DNA of 64,000 bases from an uncultured Microbulbifer sp. (GTDB lineage Bacteria; Pseudomonadota; Gammaproteobacteria; Pseudomonadales; Cellvibrionaceae): positions 248,001 through 312,000 of the forward strand of contig NZ_CANNGQ010000002.1 in the NCBI RefSeq assembly GCF_947504145.1, given 5' to 3'. Within the stretch, counting starts at the first letter, position 1. Each line of letters starts with the position of its first letter. The notes under the pieces were generated by a model. That model did not search any database. It had not been told where the DNA came from and was given only the letters and a program-made list of their open reading frames with translations. The translations under genes were made by a program, and so were the position numbers. Positions 25,192 through 34,088 of the stretch are shown in pieces.

Positions 25192-26610
25192 ATGGAAGCG
25201 GACTACAACATCCGGGTGGTGAAGTACTTTATCGTCACCGCGCTGGCATGGGCGCTGGTGGGAATGCTGGTGGGGTTGATGCTGGCGGCACAGCTGTACT
25301 GGCCAGCACTGAATTTTGATTCGGAATATTTCCAGTTTGGCCGCCTGCGCCCGCTGCATACCTCCGGGGTGATCTTCGGGTTTACCGTGAATATCCTGAT
25401 GGGCACATCGCTGTATATCGTACAGCGCACCGGCCGCACGCCACTGTTCAACAATACCCTGGCGTGGATGGTGTACTGGGGCTGGCAGCTGGTTCTGATG
25501 CTGGCGGTCATCACCCTGCCCCTGGGCTTTACCACCTCAAAAGAATACGCGGAGCTGGAATGGCCCATCGATATTCTGATAGCAGTGGTGTGGGTGATGT
25601 ATGCGGTGTTGTTTTTCGGCACTGTGGGCAAGCGCACCGTCAAACATATCTTTGTATCCAACTGGTTTTTCGGCGCCTTCATTATCGTGATTGCGATGAT
25701 TTTTATCGTCAATAATCTCGAATATCCGGTGAGCCTGTGGAAATCCTACTCGATCTATTCGGGCACCCAGGATGCCATCGTGCAGTGGTGGTGGGGGCAC
25801 AATGCGGTGGGCTTTTTGCTGACCGCGGGGATTATCGGGATGAATTACTACTTCATCTCCAAGGCGACGGAACGCCCTATTTATTCTTATCGGCTGTCGG
25901 TGGTGAACTTCTGGGGGCTAGTGGGCTTTTACACCTGGGCGGGCACCCACCATCTGATTTATTCCTCGGTGGACGACTGGGTGCAGAATCTCGGCATTAT
26001 CATGTCGCTGTTACTGTGGCTCCCTTCTTGGGCGGGGGCCTTCAACAATCTGATGACCCTGCTCTCCAACAAGGAAAAGCTGAAACACGATTTCGTGATG
26101 CTGTTCTTCCTGTCTGCGGTGATCTATTACGCCCTGGCAACACTAGAGGGCCCGCTGCTCAGTATCCGCTGGTTCAATATGGTGGCGCACAATACCGAAT
26201 GGATTGTTGGCCATGTGCATTCCGCAGCTCTGGGTTGGGTGGCCATGTCCGGGTTTGCGGTGTTCTATTACTTTATACCGCGCCTGTGGGGCTATACGGA
26301 AATGTGGTCGCGCCGGTTGATGAAGTGGCACTTCTGGTTTTCCCATATCGGCATCACACTTTATGCGGTGGCGCTGTGGATCGGCGGTATTGGACAGGGT
26401 TATATGTGGTTGAAGCAGAACGCCGACGGTTCACTGGCCTACAGCTTTGTGGAGTCCATGAACTTTGTAGGCCCCTGGTTCCTGATGCGGTTTATCGGCG
26501 GAGCCTTTTTTGTCGCCGGGGTTCTGATCATGCTATACAACTTCTACCGCACGCTGACCCAGAGCTGGGACGCCCGCGAGCCGGCGCGGGAGGTGGCCTA
26601 TGCTGACTAA
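25192..26610 (+). CDS. ccoN: cbb3-type cytochrome c oxidase catalytic subunit I
   Basis: 472 residues with about 12 membrane helices. Haem and copper ligands are visible: LHTSGVIFGF (low-spin haem His), WWWGHNAVGFLLTAGI (CuB His and the cross-linked Tyr region), TWAGTHHLIYSS (two CuB His) and EWIVGHVHSAALGW (the two haem His). It reduces oxygen with high affinity at the inner membrane. The end overlaps ccoO by 11 bases. The downstream assembly genes ccoGHIS and the small ccoQ are absent from this locus. Confidence 0.95.
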   Translation: MEADYNIRVVKYFIVTALAWALVGMLVGLMLAAQLYWPALNFDSEYFQFGRLRPLHTSGVIFGFTVNILMGTSLYIVQRTGRTPLFNNTLAWMVYWGWQLVLMLAVITLPLGFTTSKEYAELEWPIDILIAVVWVMYAVLFFGTVGKRTVKHIFVSNWFFGAFIIVIAMIFIVNNLEYPVSLWKSYSIYSGTQDAIVQWWWGHNAVGFLLTAGIIGMNYYFISKATERPIYSYRLSVVNFWGLVGFYTWAGTHHLIYSSVDDWVQNLGIIMSLLLWLPSWAGAFNNLMTLLSNKEKLKHDFVMLFFLSAVIYYALATLEGPLLSIRWFNMVAHNTEWIVGHVHSAALGWVAMSGFAVFYYFIPRLWGYTEMWSRRLMKWHFWFSHIGITLYAVALWIGGIGQGYMWLKQNADGSLAYSFVESMNFVGPWFLMRFIGGAFFVAGVLIMLYNFYRTLTQSWDAREPAREVAYAD

Positions 26611-27190
26611 AGAATTTACCCAGTCGGTCTGGATACTCATCCTGTCGGTTATTGCCGTGGCGAGCTTGTCTTTACTCGCGTGGGTGCTGCCGAACCTGTT
26701 TACCAAGAGCGAACTGGTAAAAAACTCCACTGCAAAACCGTTTACCGCGTTGCAGCTGGCGGGGCGGGATATCTATATCAGTGAAGGCTGTGCCAACTGC
26801 CACTCGCAAATGGTGCGCCCACTGGCTGCGGAAGTCGCCCGCTACGGTCGCTTCACAACGGCCGAAGACGATATCTACGAGTATCCCAACCTGTGGGGCT
26901 CCAAGCGCACGGGTCCGGATCTGGCGAATCTCGGTCGCAAGTATTCCTATCAATGGCACGAGGCGCACCTGCGCGACCCGCGCGCGGTAGTGCCAACCTC
27001 GATCATGCCCGCCTACCCCTGGTTGTTTGAAAAGCGCCTCAGCGGTGAACGCATTGGGCGGAAAATGGAAGTGCTGCGCAGCCTTGGAGTGCCCTACACC
27101 GACGCCGAAATCGATCGCGCGCGCCTTGAAGTGCGCAACAAAACCTACGCGCAGGCCTTGATCGCCTACCTGCAGAGTCTGGGTGAGTAG
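26600..27190 (+). CDS. ccoO: cbb3-type cytochrome c oxidase monohaem subunit II
   Basis: 196 residues: one N-terminal membrane anchor (SVWILILSVIAVASLSLLAWVLP), then a periplasmic domain with a single haem site CANCHSQMVRP at about residues 70-74 and the Met ligand in PTSIMPAYPWLF. It relays electrons from CcoP to CcoN. Its ATG overlaps the ccoN 3' end, so it is translated by coupling. It is five bases upstream of the fused ccoP. Confidence 0.95.
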   Translation: MLTKEFTQSVWILILSVIAVASLSLLAWVLPNLFTKSELVKNSTAKPFTALQLAGRDIYISEGCANCHSQMVRPLAAEVARYGRFTTAEDDIYEYPNLWGSKRTGPDLANLGRKYSYQWHEAHLRDPRAVVPTSIMPAYPWLFEKRLSGERIGRKMEVLRSLGVPYTDAEIDRARLEVRNKTYAQALIAYLQSLGE

Positions 27191-27195
27191 CCGCC

Positions 27196-29331
27196 ATGTT
27201 GACGACTTTCTGGAGCAGCTGGGTAATTCTTGTCGTTCTCGCCTTTTTCGCGGTAATGATTTACGTGGTGGGCAGCTATTGGCGAATCAACAAGGATGCG
27301 GACAAGGATCGTGAGCTTTACACCTTTGATGGTGTGGGCGAGAACGATGCAAAAATTCCGCGGATTTTATTGCTTGCCTATGCCATTGGCTTTGTTGCAG
27401 TAGCGATATTCTTCCTGCTGTACCCGGGGATGGGCAACTGGGGTGGGCTAATGGGCTGGAAATCCCAGGATGAACTCCAGTTCTTCGCCGATGGCAGCCT
27501 GACCGAGGCGATCCAAAGTGCGGGTGCAGGTGAGAGCACTGGTAGCGGTGCCGCAAATCTCGAGCAGCTGGCGCAGAGCGATGAAGTAATCGGCTACGGC
27601 GCCACCCTGTTTAAAACCCATTGCGCGGCCTGTCACGGCGATGATGCCCAGGGGCAGAAACACTTCCCGAATCTGACCGACGACGAATCCCTCTATGGCG
27701 GCAGCGACCAGTCCATTCTTCACGCCATTGAACACGGGCGTCACGGGGTGATGGTCGGCTGGCGAGATGTACTGACCGACCAGCAGATTGAAAATGTCTC
27801 GGCTTATGTGGCGAGCCTGCAGCCGGAACGGCAACTCTCGGTTTCGCCGGTGTCGCTGATAAGCGGGGAAGAACTGTTTTCCTACAACTGCAGTGTTTGT
27901 CACGGGGACGATGCCAAGGGCAATCAGCAGGTTGGCGCCTCCGACCTGACTGACGCGGTCTGGGTACACGGCGGTAGCCTGGAAGATATTGAGAACACTG
28001 TGCGCAATGGCCTGGATTCCCCCATGCCGGCGTTTGGCGACCAGCTGAATCGCGAACAGATTCTCGCGCTGGCCGCCTTCATCAAACGCAAGCAACTGCA
28101 AAGCAGTAAACATCTCGCCACACTGAACGGGGCAACCATCAAGCGCGGTGAGTATCTCGCCTACGCCGGTGACTGCGTCGCCTGCCATACCGCAGAAAAC
28201 GGCGAGCTGTTTGGTGGCGGACTGCCGTTCCCGACACCGTTTGGCAATGTGTATTCCACCAATATTTCGCCGCACAGAGATAAAGGGATCGGCCGTTACA
28301 CCTACGACGAATTTGCCCGCGCGGTGCGCGACGGCAAGGGCAAGCACGGCAATCTGTACCCGGCCATGCCCTATACGTCTTATCAATATGTGACCGACGA
28401 AGACACTCAGGCACTGTGGCAATTTCTCCAGTCGCTGCCGCCGGTGAACCGGGAAAATACACCGGATACCATGATGTTTCCGAGTAATATCCGCATGGGA
28501 CTCGGTGCCTGGAACCTGGCCTTTTTTGATCGCGATCCGCTGAGCTATCCCGGTGACAAGTCGGAAAAATGGAAGCGCGGAAAATATCTTACCCTGGGGC
28601 TTGGTCACTGCGCCGAGTGCCACACCCCGCGCAATCTTGCCCAGGCCATGAAAAGTGACGCACCTATGCAGGGCAATGTCATCGACTACTGGAATGCGCC
28701 GGATATTACCGCCAATGAACTGTATGAAAACGGCTGGACGGAAAAAGATATTGTGGATTTCCTGAAAACCGGTGACTCCGCCAAGGGCACCGCGTTTGCG
28801 GGAATGGCCGACGTGGTGAAAAACAGCACCCGACATATGTCCCGTGAAGACCTGTCGGCGATGGCGACCTATTTGCTGGAAGGCGATGTAGGCAATGTGC
28901 GCGACCCGGCGCGCAAGCGGCTTGCACCCTCCGGATTTACCGCTGCGGACAAGCAGCGCGAGGAATACAGACTGTTTGCGGAAACCTGCGGCGCCTGCCA
29001 CGGCCAGGATGGCGAGGGCCGAAAGGATATTGCTCCGGCCCTGCTCGGCAACGGCATCATTGCCCACTCGGAACCCTACAACACCATCGCGGTTGTATTG
29101 CGTGGTCTGTCTCCGGATTATCTAGAACCAAATCGTGACTATATGCCGATGACCAGTTTCAATGATATCGCTGGCGATGGGCAGATCGCCGCGGTGATTA
29201 CCTTTATCCGGGAGAAGCTTGGCGGAAGAGATACACCAGTGACACGTGAAATGGTCCGTGATCTGCGTAGAACCCTGGAGAAGAACCGGGTCACAGGTGG
29301 CTTCCATGAGCAGGAGCTTCCGCCTCAATAA
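27196..29331 (+). CDS. ccoP: CcoP-like cbb3 subunit III fused to an alcohol-dehydrogenase-type trihaem cytochrome
   Basis: 711 residues, more than twice a normal CcoP (about 300). Residues 1-110 are the CcoP start with two membrane helices and the YVVGSYWRINKDADKDRE segment. Haem sites follow at Cys143 (CAACH), Cys232 (CSVCH), Cys327 (CVACH), Cys472 (CAECH) and Cys598 (CGACH). The first two are the normal CcoP pair. The rest (residues about 310-700) has the GEYLAYAGDCVACHTAE, GGLPFPTPFGNVYSTNISP and LGHCAECHTPRNL pattern of AdhB-type cytochrome subunits of membrane alcohol or gluconate dehydrogenases. The two parts are in one uninterrupted frame. It should let the oxidase take electrons directly from a periplasmic dehydrogenase. 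Confidence 0.88.
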   Translation: MLTTFWSSWVILVVLAFFAVMIYVVGSYWRINKDADKDRELYTFDGVGENDAKIPRILLLAYAIGFVAVAIFFLLYPGMGNWGGLMGWKSQDELQFFADGSLTEAIQSAGAGESTGSGAANLEQLAQSDEVIGYGATLFKTHCAACHGDDAQGQKHFPNLTDDESLYGGSDQSILHAIEHGRHGVMVGWRDVLTDQQIENVSAYVASLQPERQLSVSPVSLISGEELFSYNCSVCHGDDAKGNQQVGASDLTDAVWVHGGSLEDIENTVRNGLDSPMPAFGDQLNREQILALAAFIKRKQLQSSKHLATLNGATIKRGEYLAYAGDCVACHTAENGELFGGGLPFPTPFGNVYSTNISPHRDKGIGRYTYDEFARAVRDGKGKHGNLYPAMPYTSYQYVTDEDTQALWQFLQSLPPVNRENTPDTMMFPSNIRMGLGAWNLAFFDRDPLSYPGDKSEKWKRGKYLTLGLGHCAECHTPRNLAQAMKSDAPMQGNVIDYWNAPDITANELYENGWTEKDIVDFLKTGDSAKGTAFAGMADVVKNSTRHMSREDLSAMATYLLEGDVGNVRDPARKRLAPSGFTAADKQREEYRLFAETCGACHGQDGEGRKDIAPALLGNGIIAHSEPYNTIAVVLRGLSPDYLEPNRDYMPMTSFNDIAGDGQIAAVITFIREKLGGRDTPVTREMVRDLRRTLEKNRVTGGFHEQELPPQ

Positions 29332-29400
29332 CCGGCGAGGCTTTAATAAAAATAAAAAACAGTGCTATAAATGTAGGTTCCGCAGCGAGTCTGTCTCTAT

Positions 29401-30366
29401 ATGAACTATTTACGATTCAATTCGCGAGATTACCCTGAGGCCAATCGGCGCACCGCGCTGGCCGAAACCTATGCGCCGCTGTGCGGGTTGGACGTTGATG
29501 TCAGCTCGGGTCGGCTGGATGTCGATGTCACGGTACGCGGGCTCTCGCAAATTGTCGTGAGTGACTCCCTTCTGATCAATCACAAGGCATCCCGAACCCG
29601 GTCTCATATCGCCGACGGGGATGACTCCATGATGCTGGTCATCCCGCGACAGGGGATGATGGAAATTTCTTCCGGCACCAGGCAAGAGAGGATGTGCGCC
29701 CCAGGGCAGTTGTACCTTCTGCCGCTTGAGGACCCATTCGTCAGCCAGAATCAGGGAAAGCATTTCGTTACCAGTATTGGCTTGCCACAGAGCTTTCTGC
29801 AAAGCCGGTTGTCGGCACCAGACAGAGTTATCGGAAAAACATTCCAGGCTGCCGACAGCAATGCTTACCGCTTACTTTTGGGGTATCTGGAGAATCTTTA
29901 CCATACCGGTGAGATTTTGGCGGGCCCTGTCGCGACCTTGGCAGAGCTCCAGATAATGGATCTCGCTGCGCTGGTTCTCGGGTTTGATGAAGAGAGTGAG
30001 GTCATAGCGGGAAACCGGGGTGTCAGGCAAGTCAGGTATCAGGCGATGCGTAATTATATCAAGTTGCGAATGTTTGATGCGGAACTGAGCGCGGATGTGG
30101 TAGCCCGGCATTTCAATATTTCTCCGCAGTACCTTCGCAAAATTTTTAGCGAATTCAATCTCACCTTCACCGACTATCTCAACGCAATTCGTCTTGACTG
30201 GGTCTACAAGAACCTGGCAAGCCCGGCCAACTCCAGAAACTACATCTCCACGCTGGCTTACCGTGCGGGGTTCAGCAACCTCGCCTGGTTCAATCGCGCA
30301 TTCAAGCGGCGTTTTGGTATCTCTCCTTCCGAAGTGCGGGAAAGCACGGTCATTGAAAATACCTGA
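29401..30366 (+). CDS. AraC family transcription regulator
   Basis: 321 residues. An N-terminal AraC_binding_2-like sensor domain (HIADGDDSMMLVIPRQGMMEI) is followed by a C-terminal pair of helix-turn-helix motifs: LSADVVARHFNISPQYLRKIF and YISTLAYRAGFSNLAWFNRAFKRRFGISPSEVR, residues about 225-315. It starts at ATG 29401, 69 bases after ccoP on the same strand, with no strong ribosome site. It may control the oxidase or a substrate dehydrogenase located elsewhere; the ligand cannot be told from sequence. Confidence 0.85.
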   Translation: MNYLRFNSRDYPEANRRTALAETYAPLCGLDVDVSSGRLDVDVTVRGLSQIVVSDSLLINHKASRTRSHIADGDDSMMLVIPRQGMMEISSGTRQERMCAPGQLYLLPLEDPFVSQNQGKHFVTSIGLPQSFLQSRLSAPDRVIGKTFQAADSNAYRLLLGYLENLYHTGEILAGPVATLAELQIMDLAALVLGFDEESEVIAGNRGVRQVRYQAMRNYIKLRMFDAELSADVVARHFNISPQYLRKIFSEFNLTFTDYLNAIRLDWVYKNLASPANSRNYISTLAYRAGFSNLAWFNRAFKRRFGISPSEVRESTVIENT

Positions 30367-30476
30367 GTCCTGTGCCGTATACGGCCGCAATTCCCTATCG
30401 CCAAAGTCGCATATAGAACGCGAATCATGCGCAAATAGTATTGGCGCGAAAATTCATATGCTTGTGTAATGAACAC
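30367..30476 (+). promoter_or_regulatory. Upstream part of the folded intergenic region: hairpins and candidate promoter
   Basis: Contains a perfect 12-bp palindrome (30374-30385), then a nested hairpin: CGCCAA (30399-30404) with TTGGCG (30441-30446), enclosing CGCAT (30408-30412) with ATGCG (30427-30431). TTGGCG (30441-30446) and TGTAAT (30465-30470) stand 18 bases apart as a plausible sigma-70 promoter, with the predicted start at about 30,477, the first base of the next structure. Confidence 0.45.
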
Positions 30477-30934
30477 TCGCCTTGGAAATCAGGGGCGCAC
30501 GGGATTTTAGGAATAACGAAACGCCAAAGGATTGGTGTGGGCAGCGGGTTACAGTGGTTGACCACGCTGGATCAAGTGTGCCCTCTGATTTCCAGGGCGT
30601 TTGTGGTTAATGATGCCACTCTAGTGAAATTTCGATTTTTTCGGCGCATCCAATACAAGCTGAAGGAGCGGATAGCATCAGGGTATCCGCTTAAACTGGA
30701 CTTAACTATAGGAGCAGCTTGAAATGCTCCTTTGCATTGACGGTAGCACTACCTACCCCGGCACTTCAACGGAAGTGAAGTGAGCGGTTCGACAAACGGA
30801 TTTGTCGAGTCCGGGTTTATAAATTTATAAAGCCACTTTTGGCGGTGGTTTTATGACTTTAGGTAGTGTTGCTTCCTGGCTGGCAGTGCCTCTATTTTTA
30901 TAGCGCCGGGCTCCCTCCCCGGCGTTTTCTTTTC
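30477..30934 (+). ncRNA. Candidate structured non-coding RNA, about 460 nt, no known class recognised
   Basis: A 23-bp long-range helix joins 30478-30500 to 30576-30599 with one bulge. It encloses hairpins 30521-30527/30532-30538 and 30542-30546/30565-30569. Two more hairpins follow: 30667-30674/30684-30691 (8 bp, perfect) and 30710-30716/30725-30731. An 11-bp helix (30745-30755/30860-30870) then closes a branched domain with CCCGG/CCGGG (30757-30761/30811-30815), CACTTC/GAAGTG (30762-30767/30772-30777), CGACAAA/TTTGTCG (30790-30796/30801-30807), a 16-base palindrome at 30816-30831 and GCCAC/GTGGT (30832-30836/30845-30849). It ends in a strong terminator. G-U pairs occur in the plus orientation (82-95, 93-84, 97-79 of the main stem), which argues for RNA of this strand rather than DNA pairing. 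Confidence 0.62.
30904..30934 (+). terminator. Intrinsic terminator of the structured RNA
   Basis: CGCCGGG (30904-30910) pairs perfectly with CCCGGCG (30918-30924) around a seven-base loop, followed by TTTTCTTTT. The T run is on the plus strand only, so it serves a plus-strand transcript although no plus-strand protein gene precedes it within 500 bases. Confidence 0.88.
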
Positions 30935-30943
30935 CCCTTCTAT

Positions 30944-31189
30944 TCAGAATTTATGCGCATTGCGCCAGCGCCGTGCGCGCAGGCTACCGAATGGCCGCAC
31001 GTTGCCGGAATATCTTTTGAGGGGGTTGAGGAAGTTTTCTACTGCCTTTTCCGCTTCTTCGCGGCAGGCGAAAGGGCCGAAGGTCTTGCCACCACGCACG
31101 GTGAAATACCAGTCGTCATCAAGCTTGTAAAAGCGGTCTGCGCGAGGGGGTAAGGGTTTTCCATTTTCGCCACGGCGATACTGCTGCAT
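30944..31189 (-). CDS. Small DUF6316-like protein
   Basis: 81 residues: RADRFYKLDDDWYFTVRGGKTFGPFACREEAEKAVENFL is a compact GYF/SPOR-like beta-alpha unit seen in DUF6316 proteins of gammaproteobacteria (R..RF....G.WYF.TR.G...GPF..R..AE). The C-terminus is basic. GAGGTAG precedes ATG 31189. It converges on the structured RNA. Function is unknown. Confidence 0.72.
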   Translation of the reverse strand: MQQYRRGENGKPLPPRADRFYKLDDDWYFTVRGGKTFGPFACREEAEKAVENFLNPLKRYSGNVRPFGSLRARRWRNAHKF

Positions 31190-31316
31190 GACTACCTCGC
31201 TACCACTTCAGTTACCACATTCAACGGGTTGTCCGCTGCCGTTTCAGCAGCGGATAACCGCACCCAATTAAAAGCCTAGCCAATAATCGGGTGCTACTTC
31301 CTGCAATCGGTGGAAG

Positions 31317-32714
31317 TTACAGATCTTCGGCGCGAATCTGCGCGACCTGGTCCTTCGCTTTGGACGTACTGCTTCCTTCGTTTTTGGTGGGGGTGCGACG
31401 GACATACAGGTTCAGGCCCTTGAGCACATTCAGTGCTTCAAATACCTGGTTGTCCCGGCTGAACCAATCGTCCTGGTCTGCCTTGGCCCGCTTGCGGTCT
31501 TCGGAGCCACTTTCTTCGCCACCGTTACCATTGCCCAGGTGCCCGGCCAGGTCCGCTTCTGTAGTGCGCCCGCGGCCGTCCATACGGGTTACCTTCACCC
31601 GTTCAACGGTGATATCTGGCTTGATACCTTGAGCCTGGATGGAGCGCCCCTTGGGGGTAAAGTAGAGCGCGGTGGTGAGCTTGATTGCGCGGTCTTCGTT
31701 GATTGGAATGACCGTCTGTACAGAGCCTTTCCCGAAACTGTCGGTGCCCATTACCACCGCGCGGCGATGGTCCTGCAGGGCGCCGGCCACAATTTCTGCC
31801 GCGGAGGCGGAGCCGTCGTTGATCAGTACCACCAGTGGCGCGCCGTCGGTAATATCGCCGGAGCTGGCGGCATAACGCAGATTGGAGGAGTCATTGCGGC
31901 CCTCGGTGTAGACCACCAGGCCCTCTTCGAGAAATGCGTCCACCACTTCCACGGAAGACTGCAGCACGCCGCCGGGGTTGTTGCGCAGATCAACTACCAG
32001 GCCTTTGATCTCGCCTTCTTTTTTCAGCTTTTTCATCGCGCGTACCAGATCGCCACCGGTATCCATCTGGAACTGGCTGATGCGCAGGTAGCCGTAGCCC
32101 TCTTCGAGCATTTCACCGCGCACGCTGTACACGCGGACTTTGTCGCGCTTGACGGTGACGTCGAAAGGTTCCTTGTGGCCCTTGCGACCGATAGTCAGAG
32201 TGACCGAAGAGCCCACCGGACCGCGCATTTTCTCTACCGCATCATCGAGGCTCACGCCGCGCATGGATTTGCCGGACAGGCGCAGGATCACATCGCCGGC
32301 GCGCAATCCGGCGCGCTCGGCGGGCGTATCGTCCATGGGCGTGATGATGGTGATGTAGTCGTCCTCGATGCCGACTTCAATGCCAAGGCCGGCAAACTCC
32401 CCCGTGGTATTGGCCTGCAAGTCATCAAACGAGCGGCTGTCCAGGTAGGCGGAGTGCGGATCCAGTCCCTGCAGCATGCCCTTGATGGCGTATTCCAGCA
32501 GGGTGCTGTCGTCTACTTCATTGACGTAGCCCTGACGAATCTGCTCGAACACTTTGGCGAAGCTTCGCAGGTCTTCCAGTGGCAGGCGGGATTGGGCTTC
32601 CAGCGCGGCGCGCTCGGTACTACTGTCCTGCTCGCCCTGGCTGAGACCCATGAGTGGCAGTGCGGTGAGAGCTGCCGCACCGATCAGGCGGGCCAGCATT
32701 TTGGGGGTGAACAT
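31317..32714 (-). CDS. ctpA: C-terminal processing serine protease, S41 family
   Basis: 465 residues from ATG 32714, with AAGGA 10 bases upstream; the in-frame GTG at 32723 is too close to it. A signal peptide (LIGAAALTALPLMGLSQ) leads to a PDZ domain (GIEVGIEDDYITIITPMDDTPAERAGLRAGDVIL) and the S41 core with catalytic Ser in INDGSASAAEIV and Lys in DSFGKGSVQT. It trims periplasmic proteins; in pseudomonads CtpA degrades murein hydrolases. It lies next to envC, a hydrolase activator, on the same strand, a conserved pairing. The C-terminus is charged and low-complexity. Confidence 0.93.
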   Translation of the reverse strand: MFTPKMLARLIGAAALTALPLMGLSQGEQDSSTERAALEAQSRLPLEDLRSFAKVFEQIRQGYVNEVDDSTLLEYAIKGMLQGLDPHSAYLDSRSFDDLQANTTGEFAGLGIEVGIEDDYITIITPMDDTPAERAGLRAGDVILRLSGKSMRGVSLDDAVEKMRGPVGSSVTLTIGRKGHKEPFDVTVKRDKVRVYSVRGEMLEEGYGYLRISQFQMDTGGDLVRAMKKLKKEGEIKGLVVDLRNNPGGVLQSSVEVVDAFLEEGLVVYTEGRNDSSNLRYAASSGDITDGAPLVVLINDGSASAAEIVAGALQDHRRAVVMGTDSFGKGSVQTVIPINEDRAIKLTTALYFTPKGRSIQAQGIKPDITVERVKVTRMDGRGRTTEADLAGHLGNGNGGEESGSEDRKRAKADQDDWFSRDNQVFEALNVLKGLNLYVRRTPTKNEGSSTSKAKDQVAQIRAEDL

Positions 32715-32895
32715 AATCTGCACGTCCTTGGCATTTATCGTTACTTTCCAAGAAGAATTGTAGACCCGGGACTCCCGTGGGGTTTGAAGTTGGCGGGGAA
32801 GTTAACTGGCGTGCGCGGGCGGGGAATGAAAGTGCAAGGGGAAGTGTGTTAGGGCAGCGGCGAGCCTGCCCCAGGCGTTCAGGTCAGTGTGCGAT

Positions 32896-34044
32896 CTAGC
32901 CTCGGCACCACACGGTAGGATCCTGCGGTTTGCCGTGGCGGCGGATTTCGAAATAAAGCCCCGGCTGGCTGATGCCGCCGGTGTTGCCCACTTTGGCAAT
33001 GGTGTCGCCGCGCTCCACCCATTCTCCGATGGCGCGGTTGAGCGATTGATTGTGGCCGTACAGGCTCATGTAGCCGTCGCCGTGGTCGAGGATGATCAAC
33101 ATGCCCTGACCACGCAGATAATCTGCGAACACTACGCGCCCGCGATGGATGGCCTGAACCGGCGAGCCTTCGTTGGCGCGCAGTGTTACCCCGGTCCAGG
33201 TAATGCCGTTGGCGCGGCGCTGACCGAACGCGTTGGCGCGGCGGCCGCTGGTGGGCCACTGCATGCGCCCGCGTTGTTTGGCGAAGGGGGTATCGTCGCT
33301 GGGGTTGATCAGGCTGGCGATGGCGCGGCCCACTTCGTCCACCAGGCGCTGCAGGCGGCTGCGGTCACTGTGCAACTGGTCCAGTTCACCGCTTTTGCTG
33401 GCGAGCTGCCTGGCGAGTTTGTCCAGAGTGCGCTGGCGGCTCTGCTGGGCGCTGACCAGGTCGCGGCGCTTTTCTTCAAGTTGGTTGCGCTCGCTGGCGA
33501 GGGTGTCCTGTTCGCGCTGGATGCCAGTGCTGACGGTGGAGAGTTGATCGAGGGTGGTGACGTAATCGCCGATGACGCGGCTGCGTTGCTGGAGGAAGTA
33601 GTCGTGGTAGCGGAGTTGGCGGGCGATATGCTGGGGGTCTTGCTGGTTGAGGAGCAGCTTGATCTGCTCCTGTCGACCGAGTCGGTAAGCGGCGGCGACT
33701 TCCTGCTCGACCCGCCGCTGCATACTTCGCCGGGACTCTTCCAGCTGTTTTTCTTCCCGTTTCAATTCCTGCAGTTTTTCACCGCGGCTCTGCATGTCGG
33801 ATTTGATCTTGTCGATCCGCTGCAGTAGTTCCGAGATGTCCTTTTCGTTGGATTCCAGGTCTTTGAGCAACTGGTCGCGATCACTCTTGACCTGATTCAG
33901 CTCCTGCTGCAGGGATTCAATACGCTGTTTGATCTCCGCCAGACGCGCCTGCTGCTCTTCATCGGCGGCCGCCTGCGCAAAGCAGGCGGGCACCAGAAGC
34001 AGCGAGGACAGCAGCGCCGCAATGATCATTGCAGAAATTTTCAT
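32896..34044 (-). CDS. envC: Murein hydrolase activator EnvC (degenerate M23 peptidase)
   Basis: 382 residues: signal peptide (MIIAALLSSLLLVPACFAQA), long coiled coil at residues about 25-245 (for example LQQELNQVKSDRDQLLKDLESNEKD), then a LytM/M23 domain. The zinc ligands of active M23 enzymes are missing (WTGVTLRA in place of the HxxxD site; YFEIRR in place of HxH), so it is an activator of amidases during division and not an enzyme. The candidate target amidase is encoded at 55.7 kb. It lies between gpmI and ctpA on the same strand. Confidence 0.92.
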   Translation of the reverse strand: MKISAMIIAALLSSLLLVPACFAQAAADEEQQARLAEIKQRIESLQQELNQVKSDRDQLLKDLESNEKDISELLQRIDKIKSDMQSRGEKLQELKREEKQLEESRRSMQRRVEQEVAAAYRLGRQEQIKLLLNQQDPQHIARQLRYHDYFLQQRSRVIGDYVTTLDQLSTVSTGIQREQDTLASERNQLEEKRRDLVSAQQSRQRTLDKLARQLASKSGELDQLHSDRSRLQRLVDEVGRAIASLINPSDDTPFAKQRGRMQWPTSGRRANAFGQRRANGITWTGVTLRANEGSPVQAIHRGRVVFADYLRGQGMLIILDHGDGYMSLYGHNQSLNRAIGEWVERGDTIAKVGNTGGISQPGLYFEIRRHGKPQDPTVWCRG

Positions 34045-34088
34045 GGAGACTGTATTACCTCGCCATTCGCTATGAGTATCAGTCCGGG

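Noticed and set aside
27448..29067. A 539-codon open frame opposite ccoP
   Set aside because: All five haem motifs lie in the plus frame; this is a shadow.
30441..30722. A 93-codon open frame in the gap after the AraC gene
   Set aside because: No ribosome site, no similarity I recognise, and it covers both arms of the 23-bp helix; base pairing explains the sequence better than coding.
30477..30934. RNase P RNA, tmRNA, 6S RNA, retron or self-splicing intron
   Set aside because: The conserved blocks of these RNAs that I know are missing, and no reverse transcriptase or maturase is near. A covariance search is needed to be sure.
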